A stretch of 36,143 nucleotides of DNA, from NCBI GenBank assembly GCA_022842465.1, contig JALHPN010000077.1, forward strand, positions 1-36,143, written 5' to 3'. The translations under genes were made by a program, and so were the position numbers. The DNA is from Polyangiaceae bacterium (GTDB lineage Bacteria; Myxococcota_A; Polyangia; Polyangiales; Polyangiaceae). Below are positions 26,923 to 33,925 of this stretch, piece by piece; position 1 is the first letter of the stretch, and each line of letters starts with the position of its first letter. A model generated the notes under the pieces. It saw only the letters and a program-made list of their open reading frames with translations, was not told the DNA's origin and searched no databases.

Positions 26923-27360
26923 AGAGTGGCACTGCGGGTGATGACGTGGCTTCGCGAGCGCGGGCACGCGAAAGGACGACGACCACGCCTCGAACGACAC
27001 GCCCGACCGCACCTTCGCCGAGGTGCTTGCTCAGCTCGCCACGCAGCGCGGCACGGTCGAGAACGTCAAGGGCGACACGGGCGAGAGCGAAGGACTCGCC
27101 GAGCCCGCCGCCCCTCTCCGAGACGAAGCCGTCACGCGCCACGGTTTCAACTTGCACGCCAGCCTCACCATCGCCGCCGACGACGATCTCGGCCGAGAGC
27201 GCCCGTGCCGGTACGGCTTGCGTCCGCCATTCTCGCCGTCGCGCTTCCGCGTCCTGCGAGACGGCCGCATCTCCTATCGAATGAAGAAGTCGTCGCGGCG
27301 CGTCTCGCGCTGCGTCGACGGCGAGGCGATGGGCCCGCTCCCGCTGCGCATCGACGTCCT
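26923..27360 (+). pseudogene. Remnant of an IS91/IS801-type (Y2, PF04986-like) transposase
   Basis: Two reading frames join to give a recognisable C-terminal part of an IS801/IS1294-like transposase. VALRVMTWLRERGH is in one frame (from about 26926). After a shift near 26965-26975, TFAEVLAQLATQRGTVE, HGFNLHASLTIAADD, CRYGLRPPFSPSRF and LRDGRISYRMKK follow in the next frame. These match the family's GFSLHAGVxVxADDR...LCRYxLRPPFAxxRL...LPDGRVxYxLKRP pattern. The N-terminal HUH and tyrosine motifs are absent, and the C-terminal HGVLAP end is degenerate, with at best a shifted GVF-like trace. It is therefore a broken, non-functional relic abutting the left repeat copy. Confidence 0.8.
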
Positions 27361-27409
27361 CCCCGGCGCCCTCACGCTCCGCGCGTGTTCCGCGCGAGCG
27401 CCGATCGAC

Positions 27410-28270
27410 TCACGGGACGACCGTGCAGGTCGGGCTGTGGTGGATCGCGTAGCCCGCGAGGTCGCGCGTGTACCCGAAGCCCGTCTGGAACGTCGCGCCG
27501 GGGCGCGCGGCCTCGACGATCGCGCGGCGGAGGGTGAAGTCGATCGCGTTCGCGTCGCGGTCCTCGCCCTCGAAGCCCATCGCGTCCTCGACGCCCGTGT
27601 CGCCCGTGTACGCGACGGCGAACGTCGCGCCGACCTTCGGCGTGCTCGAGTCGGAGGCGCCGGGGAGGCGGGCGTCGAGCGTGAAGGTTCCGCGGCGGCG
27701 CGCGTTGCGATCGAGCCGGATCGTCCCCTCCCAGGTTCTCGCCTTGCAGCGGGCGACGAACGCCCGATCGTCGGACGGCGCCGCGGCGCTCGGCTTCAGG
27801 GTGTACGTCCCGCTCCGGGACGTGAAGACGAGCTTGCCGTCGCGCACCTCGAGGCCGACGTCGACCCTCTCCGCCCCCGCGTCGCTCGAGCGGAACGCGA
27901 GGCGCTGGCCGTCCGAGGCGTAGAGCTGGTAGGCGCCGTGGATCGAGAGCTTCTCTTCCTTGCGCACGGGGACGGGGAAGAAGGGGTTTCCCCAGAGCGG
28001 CTCGGTCGTCTCGCGGACGCGCACGTACTCCATCTCGAAGCGGCGGTTCGGCGCGATCGTCAGCGCGGCGACGTACGAGCCGCGGAGCGGTGCGCGCTCG
28101 ACGACGTAGTGACCGGAGCCGAGCGCCGTCAGCGCGTCCTCCGACGACGCGACGCCGTCGTCGTCGTCCGCGGGCGCGGCGCAGCCGCTCGCGCCGAACG
28201 CCACCGTCACGAGGAGGGGCGCCGCGACGGCGAGCGCGAGGCGACGCGAGGAGGAGGGCTGGGCGGACAC
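27410..28270 (-). CDS. Secreted lipoprotein of unknown function
   Basis: This protein of 286 residues uses a GTG start at 28270; the frame continues open upstream, but a lipoprotein signal begins here (SSSRRLALAVAAPLLVTVAF, lipobox GASGC, Cys30). The linker is acidic (ADDDDGVASSEDALT), a pattern common in myxobacterial lipoproteins. The mature part is beta-strand-like, with SGTYTLKPS and WEGTIRLDRNARRRGTFTLDARL segments and two cysteines (KC near 180 and TC near the end) that may pair. It has intact coding character unlike the fragments around it. It lies within the segment between the two repeat copies. I do not recognise a family. Confidence 0.7.
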   Translation of the reverse strand: MSAQPSSSRRLALAVAAPLLVTVAFGASGCAAPADDDDGVASSEDALTALGSGHYVVERAPLRGSYVAALTIAPNRRFEMEYVRVRETTEPLWGNPFFPVPVRKEEKLSIHGAYQLYASDGQRLAFRSSDAGAERVDVGLEVRDGKLVFTSRSGTYTLKPSAAAPSDDRAFVARCKARTWEGTIRLDRNARRRGTFTLDARLPGASDSSTPKVGATFAVAYTGDTGVEDAMGFEGEDRDANAIDFTLRRAIVEAARPGATFQTGFGYTRDLAGYAIHHSPTCTVVP

Positions 28271-28514
28271 GTGGGGCGAGGTAGCAGCTCGCCTCGGACG
28301 CGCAAGGAAAACCGCGTTCGAGGGCGCTCTCGCGCACTCGTGCGGTCGGTCGAGGCGCCCGAGCTCCGCGCCCGGCGCGCCGTCGAGGTCCTCTGCGCGT
28401 CGAGGACGGAAACGTCCCCGTCCCCCCGAAGCGCCCGAGGCTCTAGAAGAGGGAGCAAGGGACACGCGGAGCCGCGCGACGATCGCGATGGGGCATCTCC
28501 GAGGACGCGGTGTG

Positions 28515-28880
28515 TCAGTACTCCATCAACATGGCGTCGCTCTGCGGATCGAAGATGTAGAGCCCCTCGGAGCCCAGCAGGGTCAACACCGCGTCGAGCA
28601 CCTCGAGCTGCCGGTCTCCTTTCCCGGAGCCGTGGTTGACGCTCACGTACGCGTCGCCGATCGTGACCTGGATGTAGCTGTCCTCCTCCCAGCTCAGCTC
28701 GATGTGGTCGACCTCGACGCCCTCGTCCGGCTCGAAGCGCGTGAAGCCGGGCACGGCGTCGAGGATCTTCTGCGCGAGCACCTCCTGGTCGATGCCGAGG
28801 TCGGCGTCGTGACCGTCGAAGACGATCTGCCGCGCGCGCTCGGTGTCGTCGGTGTCGACGGCGTAGTAGTCGATGCTCAC
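28515..28880 (-). CDS. Small acidic protein of unknown function
   Basis: This protein of 121 residues has a GTG start at 28880 preceded by an AAGGGCGA ribosome-like site. It is strongly acidic, without signal peptide or membrane segment, so cytoplasmic. Predicted beta strands alternate with helices (YYAVDTDDTERARQIVFDG, then IELSWEEDSYIQVTIGDAYVSVNHG). The composition and codon bias look coding. I do not recognise a family. No gene partner is close; the lipoprotein at 27410-28270 follows 244 bp downstream on the same strand. Confidence 0.65.
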   Translation of the reverse strand: MSIDYYAVDTDDTERARQIVFDGHDADLGIDQEVLAQKILDAVPGFTRFEPDEGVEVDHIELSWEEDSYIQVTIGDAYVSVNHGSGKGDRQLEVLDAVLTLLGSEGLYIFDPQSDAMLMEY

Positions 28881-29553
28881 GCGTCGCCCTTAGCACCGCG
28901 TCTTCGCCACGAGCAACTCGGTCTCGTGCATGCGTTCGCCCGAGCGGCGGCGCAGGCGCCCGACGCCGCGTTCCCGGAAGTCGCTCCCGTCGTGCACGTC
29001 CGAACCTACGTCGCGATCGCCCCCCCGCGCGTGAACCTGGAGGACCTCGCGACGATCTAGGTCGACGTGCGCGTGCTGGGCACGACCGGTAGGCGGGAGC
29101 GCCATGCACGCTGACGAGCCGCGAGAGCACGTCGATGACGCGCCCCGACCCTCCCACGCCACTGCTCGGAAGGGATCGCGTCGTCTGCGGTTGCCAGGCC
29201 TGGCCGCGGCGCGAGGATCGCGACCACAGATCATACTGAACGCCGTGCGTTCACGCGCGCGAGGGGGGGGATGATCTCATCGTCGCGAGTCGATGCAGTC
29301 TTCACTCCGCCTGTGAACGGCATCACCACGCTTCGTGAACGGTCGTCCCCAGTGTCATCGTCCGGCACGGAGATGCGCACGCCGTTACGCGCGTCTCGCC
29401 GGCCCGGACAGCCCTGAAAATGCGTCGCTTCATCATTCCTCGCGCGTGCGCGTCGACACGCCGCGTGGTGGTCCGGATCGTGGATGCGCGGCGGACGCGT
29501 CGCGCACGGTGCGCGGCCGCTCGATCATCTTTCCTTCGCATCACGGTGTCCGC
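28881..29553. other. 672-bp region with no supported gene
   Basis: No open frame here has convincing start, length and composition. A plus-strand frame ending at a TAG at 29058-29060 (ending VNLEDLATI) has some coding character from about 28900 and may be the tail of a lost gene, but it has no start or recognisable family. A run of nine G lies near 29262. The promoter of the outer-membrane protein gene at 29554 must be in the last 200 bp, but I see no clear -35/-10. Confidence 0.5.
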
Positions 29554-30369
29554 ATGCTTCTCCTTCGTCGACTCTTCCTCGTGCCGTCTGCCTCGCTCCT
29601 CTCCTCCCTCCTGCTCGCCTCGGCTCCGGCCCTCGCGGCGGAACCTTCCGCCGAGGCGCCGAAGGCCGAGGCTCCGGCGGCAGGTCTGAAGGGGTTCGAG
29701 CTGATGCTGCGCCCCTCGTTCGGAGGCGCGCCGTCGGACTCGCCGGTGAAATTCGCGCCGCAGAACGGCGTTCAGTTCCAGGGCGATCCGGGCGCGCTGT
29801 TGAAGGGCGCGTCGCCGTGGGGGAGCGGCTTCGTCGGTCAGGCGTCGGTCGGTTACCGCTTCATCCCGTTGATGAGCGCGGGCCTGCGCGCGGGCTTCCG
29901 GAGGGTGTCCGGCTCGGACCTCGACGACGGCTCGACGAACCTCTCGCGTACGGGCTGGGAGGGTGGCTTCTACCTGCGCCTCTACCCGGCCGCCGCGGCT
30001 CCGAGCGTGTCGAAGTACGTGGACCCGTGGGTGAGCGTGGGCGTCGGCTACCAGAACGACGCGCAGTCGTTCAAGCGGCGCATCGCGACGTCGAACGGCG
30101 GCAACGTGCAGGGCGACGTCTCGCTCGATCACCACGCGATCTCCGTTCCGATCGCGATCGGCGTCGACTACCGCGTCACGAAGTTCCTCTCGCTCGGTCC
30201 CTCCTTCGAGCTCGGCGTCAACAGCCCGATCGCGGGGTGCATGTCGACGAGCGCCCCGGGCTTCGCAGGCACCACCTACTGCTCGAACGCCGAGCCGGGG
30301 AAGAACTTCGTCAAGGCCGAGACCTACCTCGCATGGAACGCGGGGCTCGACGCGAAGGTAACGTTCTAG
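29554..30369 (+). CDS. Outer-membrane beta-barrel protein, porin-like
   Basis: This protein of 271 residues starts at the ATG at 29554, where a Sec signal peptide begins (MLLLRRLFLVPSASLLSSLLLASAPALA-A, cut near 28). The frame is open upstream but lacks a signal there. A short Ala/Glu/Pro linker is followed by alternating strands (GSGFVGQASVGYRF, GWEGGFYLRLYP, VSVGVGYQ, KFLSLGPSFELGVN), and the chain ends in Phe (AKVTF), the usual barrel C-terminus recognised by the BAM machinery. A Cys pair (CMSTS and YCS) lies in a loop near 230. No precise family is recognisable. It lies between the repeat copies and appears intact. Confidence 0.75.
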   Translation: MLLLRRLFLVPSASLLSSLLLASAPALAAEPSAEAPKAEAPAAGLKGFELMLRPSFGGAPSDSPVKFAPQNGVQFQGDPGALLKGASPWGSGFVGQASVGYRFIPLMSAGLRAGFRRVSGSDLDDGSTNLSRTGWEGGFYLRLYPAAAAPSVSKYVDPWVSVGVGYQNDAQSFKRRIATSNGGNVQGDVSLDHHAISVPIAIGVDYRVTKFLSLGPSFELGVNSPIAGCMSTSAPGFAGTTYCSNAEPGKNFVKAETYLAWNAGLDAKVTF

Positions 30370-30379
30370 ACTGGAGCGC

Positions 30380-30397
30380 CGCTCGGCTGGCCGAGCG
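30380..30397 (+). terminator. Hairpin after the outer-membrane protein gene
   Basis: CGCTCGGC and GCCGAGCG pair around a two-base TG centre (in practice a six- to seven-bp stem). It begins 10 bp after the stop at 30369. No T tract follows, so its role as terminator is uncertain. Confidence 0.4.
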
Positions 30398-30478
30398 AGA
30401 GATCGACGGCGGCGAACAGCAGCAGCCCGCCATGTCAGACGACGTCATTTGGCGAGGATCCGCGGGCGACGCATCGTC

Positions 30479-31084
30479 GTGGTCGTGATCACCGCCCGCC
30501 GCGTCTCCAGCGCTTGCCTCGTTGCCCTGCTCGGGATTCTTGCCGCGCCGCTCACCGGATGTGGCCGCTGTTCGTCCGGCCTGATGCCGTCGGACACGGT
30601 CTACGTCGAGGGCTGCGGGTGCGTCGCGATCCCGGACAGGGACGTTGGGTGCCGCAGCTGGTCTCCCTCGCGGCCTGATCCTCCGGGGCCGGAGGACGGG
30701 GGCATGAACGACGCGGCGCCGAACGACGCCGGTGTTCTTGCCGCCGCGGATGCCGATGCGGACGTGAGCCGTCGGCGTCGAGGGGAACCGGGGGGCCGGA
30801 GACGCGGGTCGCGATGCCGCACCGCACGGCGTTCGTCTGGCACGTCTACGTGCCCGGCATCAGCCCCGGGCAGCGGTACGGCTACCGGGTCGACGGTCCG
30901 TACGAACCCGAGCGCGGGCACCGCTTCCCGTCGTGCTCCTCGATCCCTACGCCCGCGCCGTCGACGGGGTCGAGCGCTGGGAGGCGGGCTGCTTCGCCTA
31001 CGAGCTCGGGAACCCGAAGGCCGACCTCGCACCCCACCCGGGTGCCCCAGCTTGGCACCCCGTTCGTCGGCAACGATGACCTGA
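30479..31084 (+). CDS. Lipoprotein N-terminus running into foreign sequence (chimeric, probably broken)
   Basis: From a GTG at 30479 (or 30485) the frame encodes a lipoprotein signal (RRVSSACLVALLGILAAPL, lipobox LTGC, Cys28), then a Cys-containing segment (CGRCSSG, VEGCGCVAIPDRDVGC) and a Pro/Asp-rich linker with PNDAGVLAAADADAD. From about 30780 the same frame becomes Arg/Ser-rich translation that overlaps the GlgX-like fragment in another frame, so the original C-terminus has been lost. It may be a truncated lipoprotein that still makes a short product. The frame is open to a stop at 31082-31084. Confidence 0.45.
   Translation: MVVITARRVSSACLVALLGILAAPLTGCGRCSSGLMPSDTVYVEGCGCVAIPDRDVGCRSWSPSRPDPPGPEDGGMNDAAPNDAGVLAAADADADVSRRRRGEPGGRRRGSRCRTARRSSGTSTCPASAPGSGTATGSTVRTNPSAGTASRRAPRSLRPRRRRGRALGGGLLRLRAREPEGRPRTPPGCPSLAPRSSATMT
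30786..31032 (+). pseudogene. Fragment of a GlgX/isoamylase-type glycogen-debranching enzyme
   Basis: In one frame the sequence reads PETRVAMPHRTAFVWHVYVPG then ISPGQRYGYRVDGPYEPERGHRF. In the next frame it continues VVLLDPYARAVDGVERW then AGCFAYELGNPKADLA. Together these match the N-terminal CBM48 region of GlgX-type enzymes (VWHGYVPGxGPGQRYGYRVHGPYxPxxGHRFNPxKLLLDPYARA), with a frameshift at about 30929-30935 where the NPxK residues are missing. Only about 80 residues survive and the catalytic barrel is absent. It is a dead fragment embedded in the tract of fragments. Confidence 0.75.
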
Positions 31085-31413
31085 AGGTCGGAGTTCCCTG
31101 CCAGCGTAGCCCGCGCGGAGGCGGCGAGCTGGTGCTCGTCAATCCACACGCCCGCGAGGCGAAGGGCACCGTCACACATCACGTCGACCCTCAGCTCCGT
31201 GCGCGGCGGTGCACCGCCCTGCGTCCGAGGGCTCGGCGCGACGCGCTCCGCGGCCGGCTGCGCCTCCGGCGGGAGTGGCATGTCTGCATAGACGGGATGG
31301 ACCTTCTTCTCCGGCTCGTACTGGTTGACAACCGTGCTCTTCGCGACGGCCAAATCTCGGAGGACGCGGCGGATCAGCGCGAGGCCCTCGCAGCCCCGAC
31401 GCGCTACCGTTTC
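31042..31413 (-). pseudogene. ExbD/TolR-like periplasmic-domain fragment
   Basis: On the minus strand a frame opens after a TAA at 31414-31416, with a possible TTG start at 31353. It reads ADMPLPPEAQ, then LRVDVMCDGALRLAGVWIDEHQLA and ATLAGNSDLQVIVADERGAKLG. The latter matches the periplasmic domain of ExbD/TolR (V-x-V-x-x-DGxLxLxGxxVxLDEL...NPDLxVxIxADxxxxYG). The N-terminal membrane helix is not seen, and the expected C-terminus (VxxxMDxLRxAG) is replaced by sequence overlapping the GlgX fragment. I regard it as a truncated gene. The stretch before ADMPLPPEA (LAVAKSTVVNQYEPEKKVHP) is unrecognised. Confidence 0.55.
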
Positions 31414-31420
31414 TTACGCA

Positions 31421-31917
31421 CCTCGCGTCGCGCCTCGTACGTCCGCGAAGCCGAGGAGCCCCACGGCCACGAGCGCCGCGACGATCTGGATCGCGGTCTG
31501 GTTCTTCTTCGCCCACTCGCCGATCTTCGCCGTGCGCTCGATGAGCGGGTCGGCATCGGAGGCGACGGCGACGGCGCGACGCGGCTCGGCGCGCTCGCCG
31601 ATCTTCGCGAGCTTCTTCGACGCAGCGGTCTCGAGGCCGCCCTTCTTCTTCTTGCCCTTGCGCGCGGCGGCCTTTCGCTCGGCGAGCTTGCGCTCCTCCT
31701 CGCGGGCCTTCGCCTCGAGCGGGTCCTCCTCGTCGCCGAGGGCGGCGACGCGACGCGCGACGACGTCGGGACGCGCGGCGTCCTCCACCTCGCTGCTCGC
31801 GGGGGGCTCCTCTTCGTCGCCGGCGTCGTCGGCGGCAGAGGCCGCCTCGTCCGTGGCCTTCGAAGCAGCCTCGTCCTCGGCCTTCCTGTCGTCCTCGTTA
31901 CGTCATTCGTCGGTCAC
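31421..31917 (-). pseudogene. Dead copy of the YfgM-like gene 5' part
   Basis: This is the right-copy counterpart of the gene at 25536-26765. The GTG start (31917) is followed by ACC GAC GAA TGA, a stop at codon 5 created by changes in the AAAAA run of the intact copy. The remaining frame is open through the membrane helix, then a 129-bp deletion with one extra base joins 31443 to 31445, and all homology ends at 31421. No bamB-like gene follows. It cannot produce a full protein. Confidence 0.92.
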
Positions 31918-32066
31918 GGCGGGCGGACTCTGCCCCCGGCAGCGACGGGGCGTCAAAGCCCGATTCCGCGGGCCAGAACCGGTCGGAAGCTCGTCTACTT
32001 GCCTCAGGGGGCCGGAGCGGCGTCCGAGAGAGCGCGGGCGCGGAGGCGGAGCGACTCCCACGCCTC
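31445..32066. repeat. 622-bp direct repeat, right copy
   Basis: This block aligns without gaps to 26293-26914 in the same orientation. It ends at 32066 inside the peptidase gene; beyond that point the peptidase reads on intact. The peptidase stop (32004-32006) and the dead yfgM start both lie within it. Mismatches cluster slightly around the yfgM start (the codon 4-12 area) rather than being even. Confidence 0.95.
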
Positions 32067-33767
32067 CGGCCGCAGCATCTCGGCGCGCGGCCCCGGCACG
32101 TAGCGGTGCGCGCGCGCTTCGCGCCAGAGGTTGAAGAGCCGGTAGCACGTCGCGTGATGCGCGGACGTGAGGTCGCCGAGCGAGACGAACCGCGGTGACG
32201 GCGCGCTCCCGGTCTGTTGCGTGAAGCCCGCGCGCATCATCGCTTCGCAGTCGGTCGCCGCGACTTCGCGGTTCTCCGCGCGCCACTGGCGCATCACGTC
32301 GGCGCCGTACTGCGCGTCCAGGCGCGCGTCGCTCGCACGCATGAAGTGGAGCCACGCCTCGAGAACCTCCTCCGACGTGAGGCCGGCGCGCGTGCCGAGC
32401 TCGAGCATGAAGTCGTCGGCCGCTTGCTCGTGCGTGTAGAGGCCGAGGCCGTTGGCCCGGGCGCGCTCGAGGAGACGCGCCGCCTTGGCGTCGAGCGCGC
32501 GCGCGGAGGCGTCGAGACGACCGAGGAAGTCGGCGAGCGAGTCGCCGTGACGCAACGAGACCTTCACACGGCGGTCGGGCCGCTCGCGTCCGGCCAGGAG
32601 AAGGAGCTTGCCCGCGCCGAGCGAGCCCCCGGTGCCATCGCGAAGCGCGAGCGAGGGCGCGCACTGCGCGAGCTCGCGCTCGAACGTCTGGAATGCCGCG
32701 CGCGTGGCGGCGGTGGGCGCGGAGTCGGTCGCAGCCCAGATCTCCGGATGAACCTTGAGGACGGCCCGTGCGCCCGCGCAGACGAAGTCGCGGTCGGTGT
32801 TCTGCTGCAACATGGGGGCGACTCCTCGCAGCAGCAGCGGGACGAGCCGCTGGCTGTAGACGAGGGCGAACGCAGGCTGGCTCGGCTGGCCGCCCTCGAC
32901 CTCGCGATACGCTGCCTCGAGGTCGGCGCTCCCCGGAGCGCGCGTGGGCTTGCGCGTCGAGCGCTCGTCGACGATGTACCAGAACCCGTACTCGGCCCGG
33001 CTGCGGCTCGACGCGTGCGCGAGGTAGTAGTGCCCCGCTTCGTGCGCCGCGACCGCCGCCAGCGTTGGCTCGTCGAAGTCGGAGAGGATGTCGCTCGAGA
33101 ACTGGATGTACGGCGAGGTGGCGCTGACGACCGCCTCCTCGGCGTCCGCTGCGCCGGGCTGCACCTGGCACGCGGCGGACGCTTCGAGCCGGAGGGCGCC
33201 GCCACCCGTCGCCGTGATCGCGCAACTCGGACGCGGCGCCGCCGCCACGTAGCGGAGGTAGCCGTCGGGAGTCCAGCCCGCCGTACGCGCGCAGGTCCTC
33301 GCCGGGAGCTTCCAGACGCCGTCGTCGAGCACGAGGGACTTGCTGCCCGGCGTGCCAGCGCCCAGCGGAGCGCCGAGACACGCGAAGCTCCCGCTGACCC
33401 AGGCGTTCCACTTCGCCTTCGAAGCGAGCACTTTCGCGATCGGTCGGGGTGCGACGAGCGCCGTCCCTGTCTTCCTGAGGATCTCGTCGCGGACGATGCG
33501 GTCGAAGCGATCGAGCCACGTCTGCACACGCTGCGTGAGCGCTTCATCGTCGGCGGCCGCGGGGGGCAGCTCTTCCCCCCACTGCGCCCGGGCGGCACGG
33601 AACCCCTCGTACGGCTCGTCGACCCATGCGTACGGGCTGTTGTCGAGGACGTACTCGCGTGCGGTGTGCGCGGAGTCTCCCGTTTCCGTGTCGTCGTTCA
33701 CGGGCGCTGCGCACGCCACGCCGAATCCTGCCAGGACCAACGAAAGACCTAGCCGACGTCGATGCAT
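32004..33767 (-). CDS. Lipoprotein zinc metallopeptidase, M48-like
   Basis: This protein of 587 residues has a lipobox GVAC (Cys19). After a linker (AAPVNDDTETG) the zinc motif HEAGHYYLAH lies at residues 242-251 inside a helix (LAAVAAHEAGH), and EQAADDFMLELG lies at 447-458. HExxH plus a later ExxAD is the M48 (HtpX/BepA/Ste24) arrangement, but the two are about 200 residues apart, farther than in typical M48 enzymes, so the assignment is tentative. Multiple cysteines (CARTAG, CAITA, CQVQP, CAGAR) suggest disulfides and an extracytoplasmic site. Its last 20 codons are duplicated at 26852-26914. Ancestrally it probably preceded the yfgM-bamB pair. Confidence 0.75.
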   Translation of the reverse strand: MHRRRLGLSLVLAGFGVACAAPVNDDTETGDSAHTAREYVLDNSPYAWVDEPYEGFRAARAQWGEELPPAAADDEALTQRVQTWLDRFDRIVRDEILRKTGTALVAPRPIAKVLASKAKWNAWVSGSFACLGAPLGAGTPGSKSLVLDDGVWKLPARTCARTAGWTPDGYLRYVAAAPRPSCAITATGGGALRLEASAACQVQPGAADAEEAVVSATSPYIQFSSDILSDFDEPTLAAVAAHEAGHYYLAHASSRSRAEYGFWYIVDERSTRKPTRAPGSADLEAAYREVEGGQPSQPAFALVYSQRLVPLLLRGVAPMLQQNTDRDFVCAGARAVLKVHPEIWAATDSAPTAATRAAFQTFERELAQCAPSLALRDGTGGSLGAGKLLLLAGRERPDRRVKVSLRHGDSLADFLGRLDASARALDAKAARLLERARANGLGLYTHEQAADDFMLELGTRAGLTSEEVLEAWLHFMRASDARLDAQYGADVMRQWRAENREVAATDCEAMMRAGFTQQTGSAPSPRFVSLGDLTSAHHATCYRLFNLWREARAHRYVPGPRAEMLRPEAWESLRLRARALSDAAPAP

Positions 33768-33925
33768 CCGCTCCGCTGCAGCACGACTCGGACCACCCTT
33801 CACCGCGGCGGATCGTCGTGGGACGCCGGCCAGCGGACTCCCGGCCTCGGGTCTCGTGATCCCCCTCGAGCCATCCCGAATCGCGAAGGGGAACGAACCC
33901 CGCACACACTCCGCGCGCCCCCCGC

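Noticed and set aside
28890..29234. 114-codon minus-strand frame upstream of the small acidic protein
   Set aside because: Arg/Gly/Asp-rich composition, no motif, and no similarity I can recognise; treated as non-coding.
26293..32066. The direct repeat as a pure assembly artefact
   Set aside because: About eight mismatches, a 129-bp deletion and different intact partners on each side argue for two real copies, although long reads should confirm it.
30814..32103. 429-codon plus-strand frame across the gene-fragment tract and right repeat
   Set aside because: It begins inside the GlgX fragment, then crosses the ExbD fragment and the dead yfgM copy antisense. Most of it is a shadow shared with the antisense of intact yfgM.
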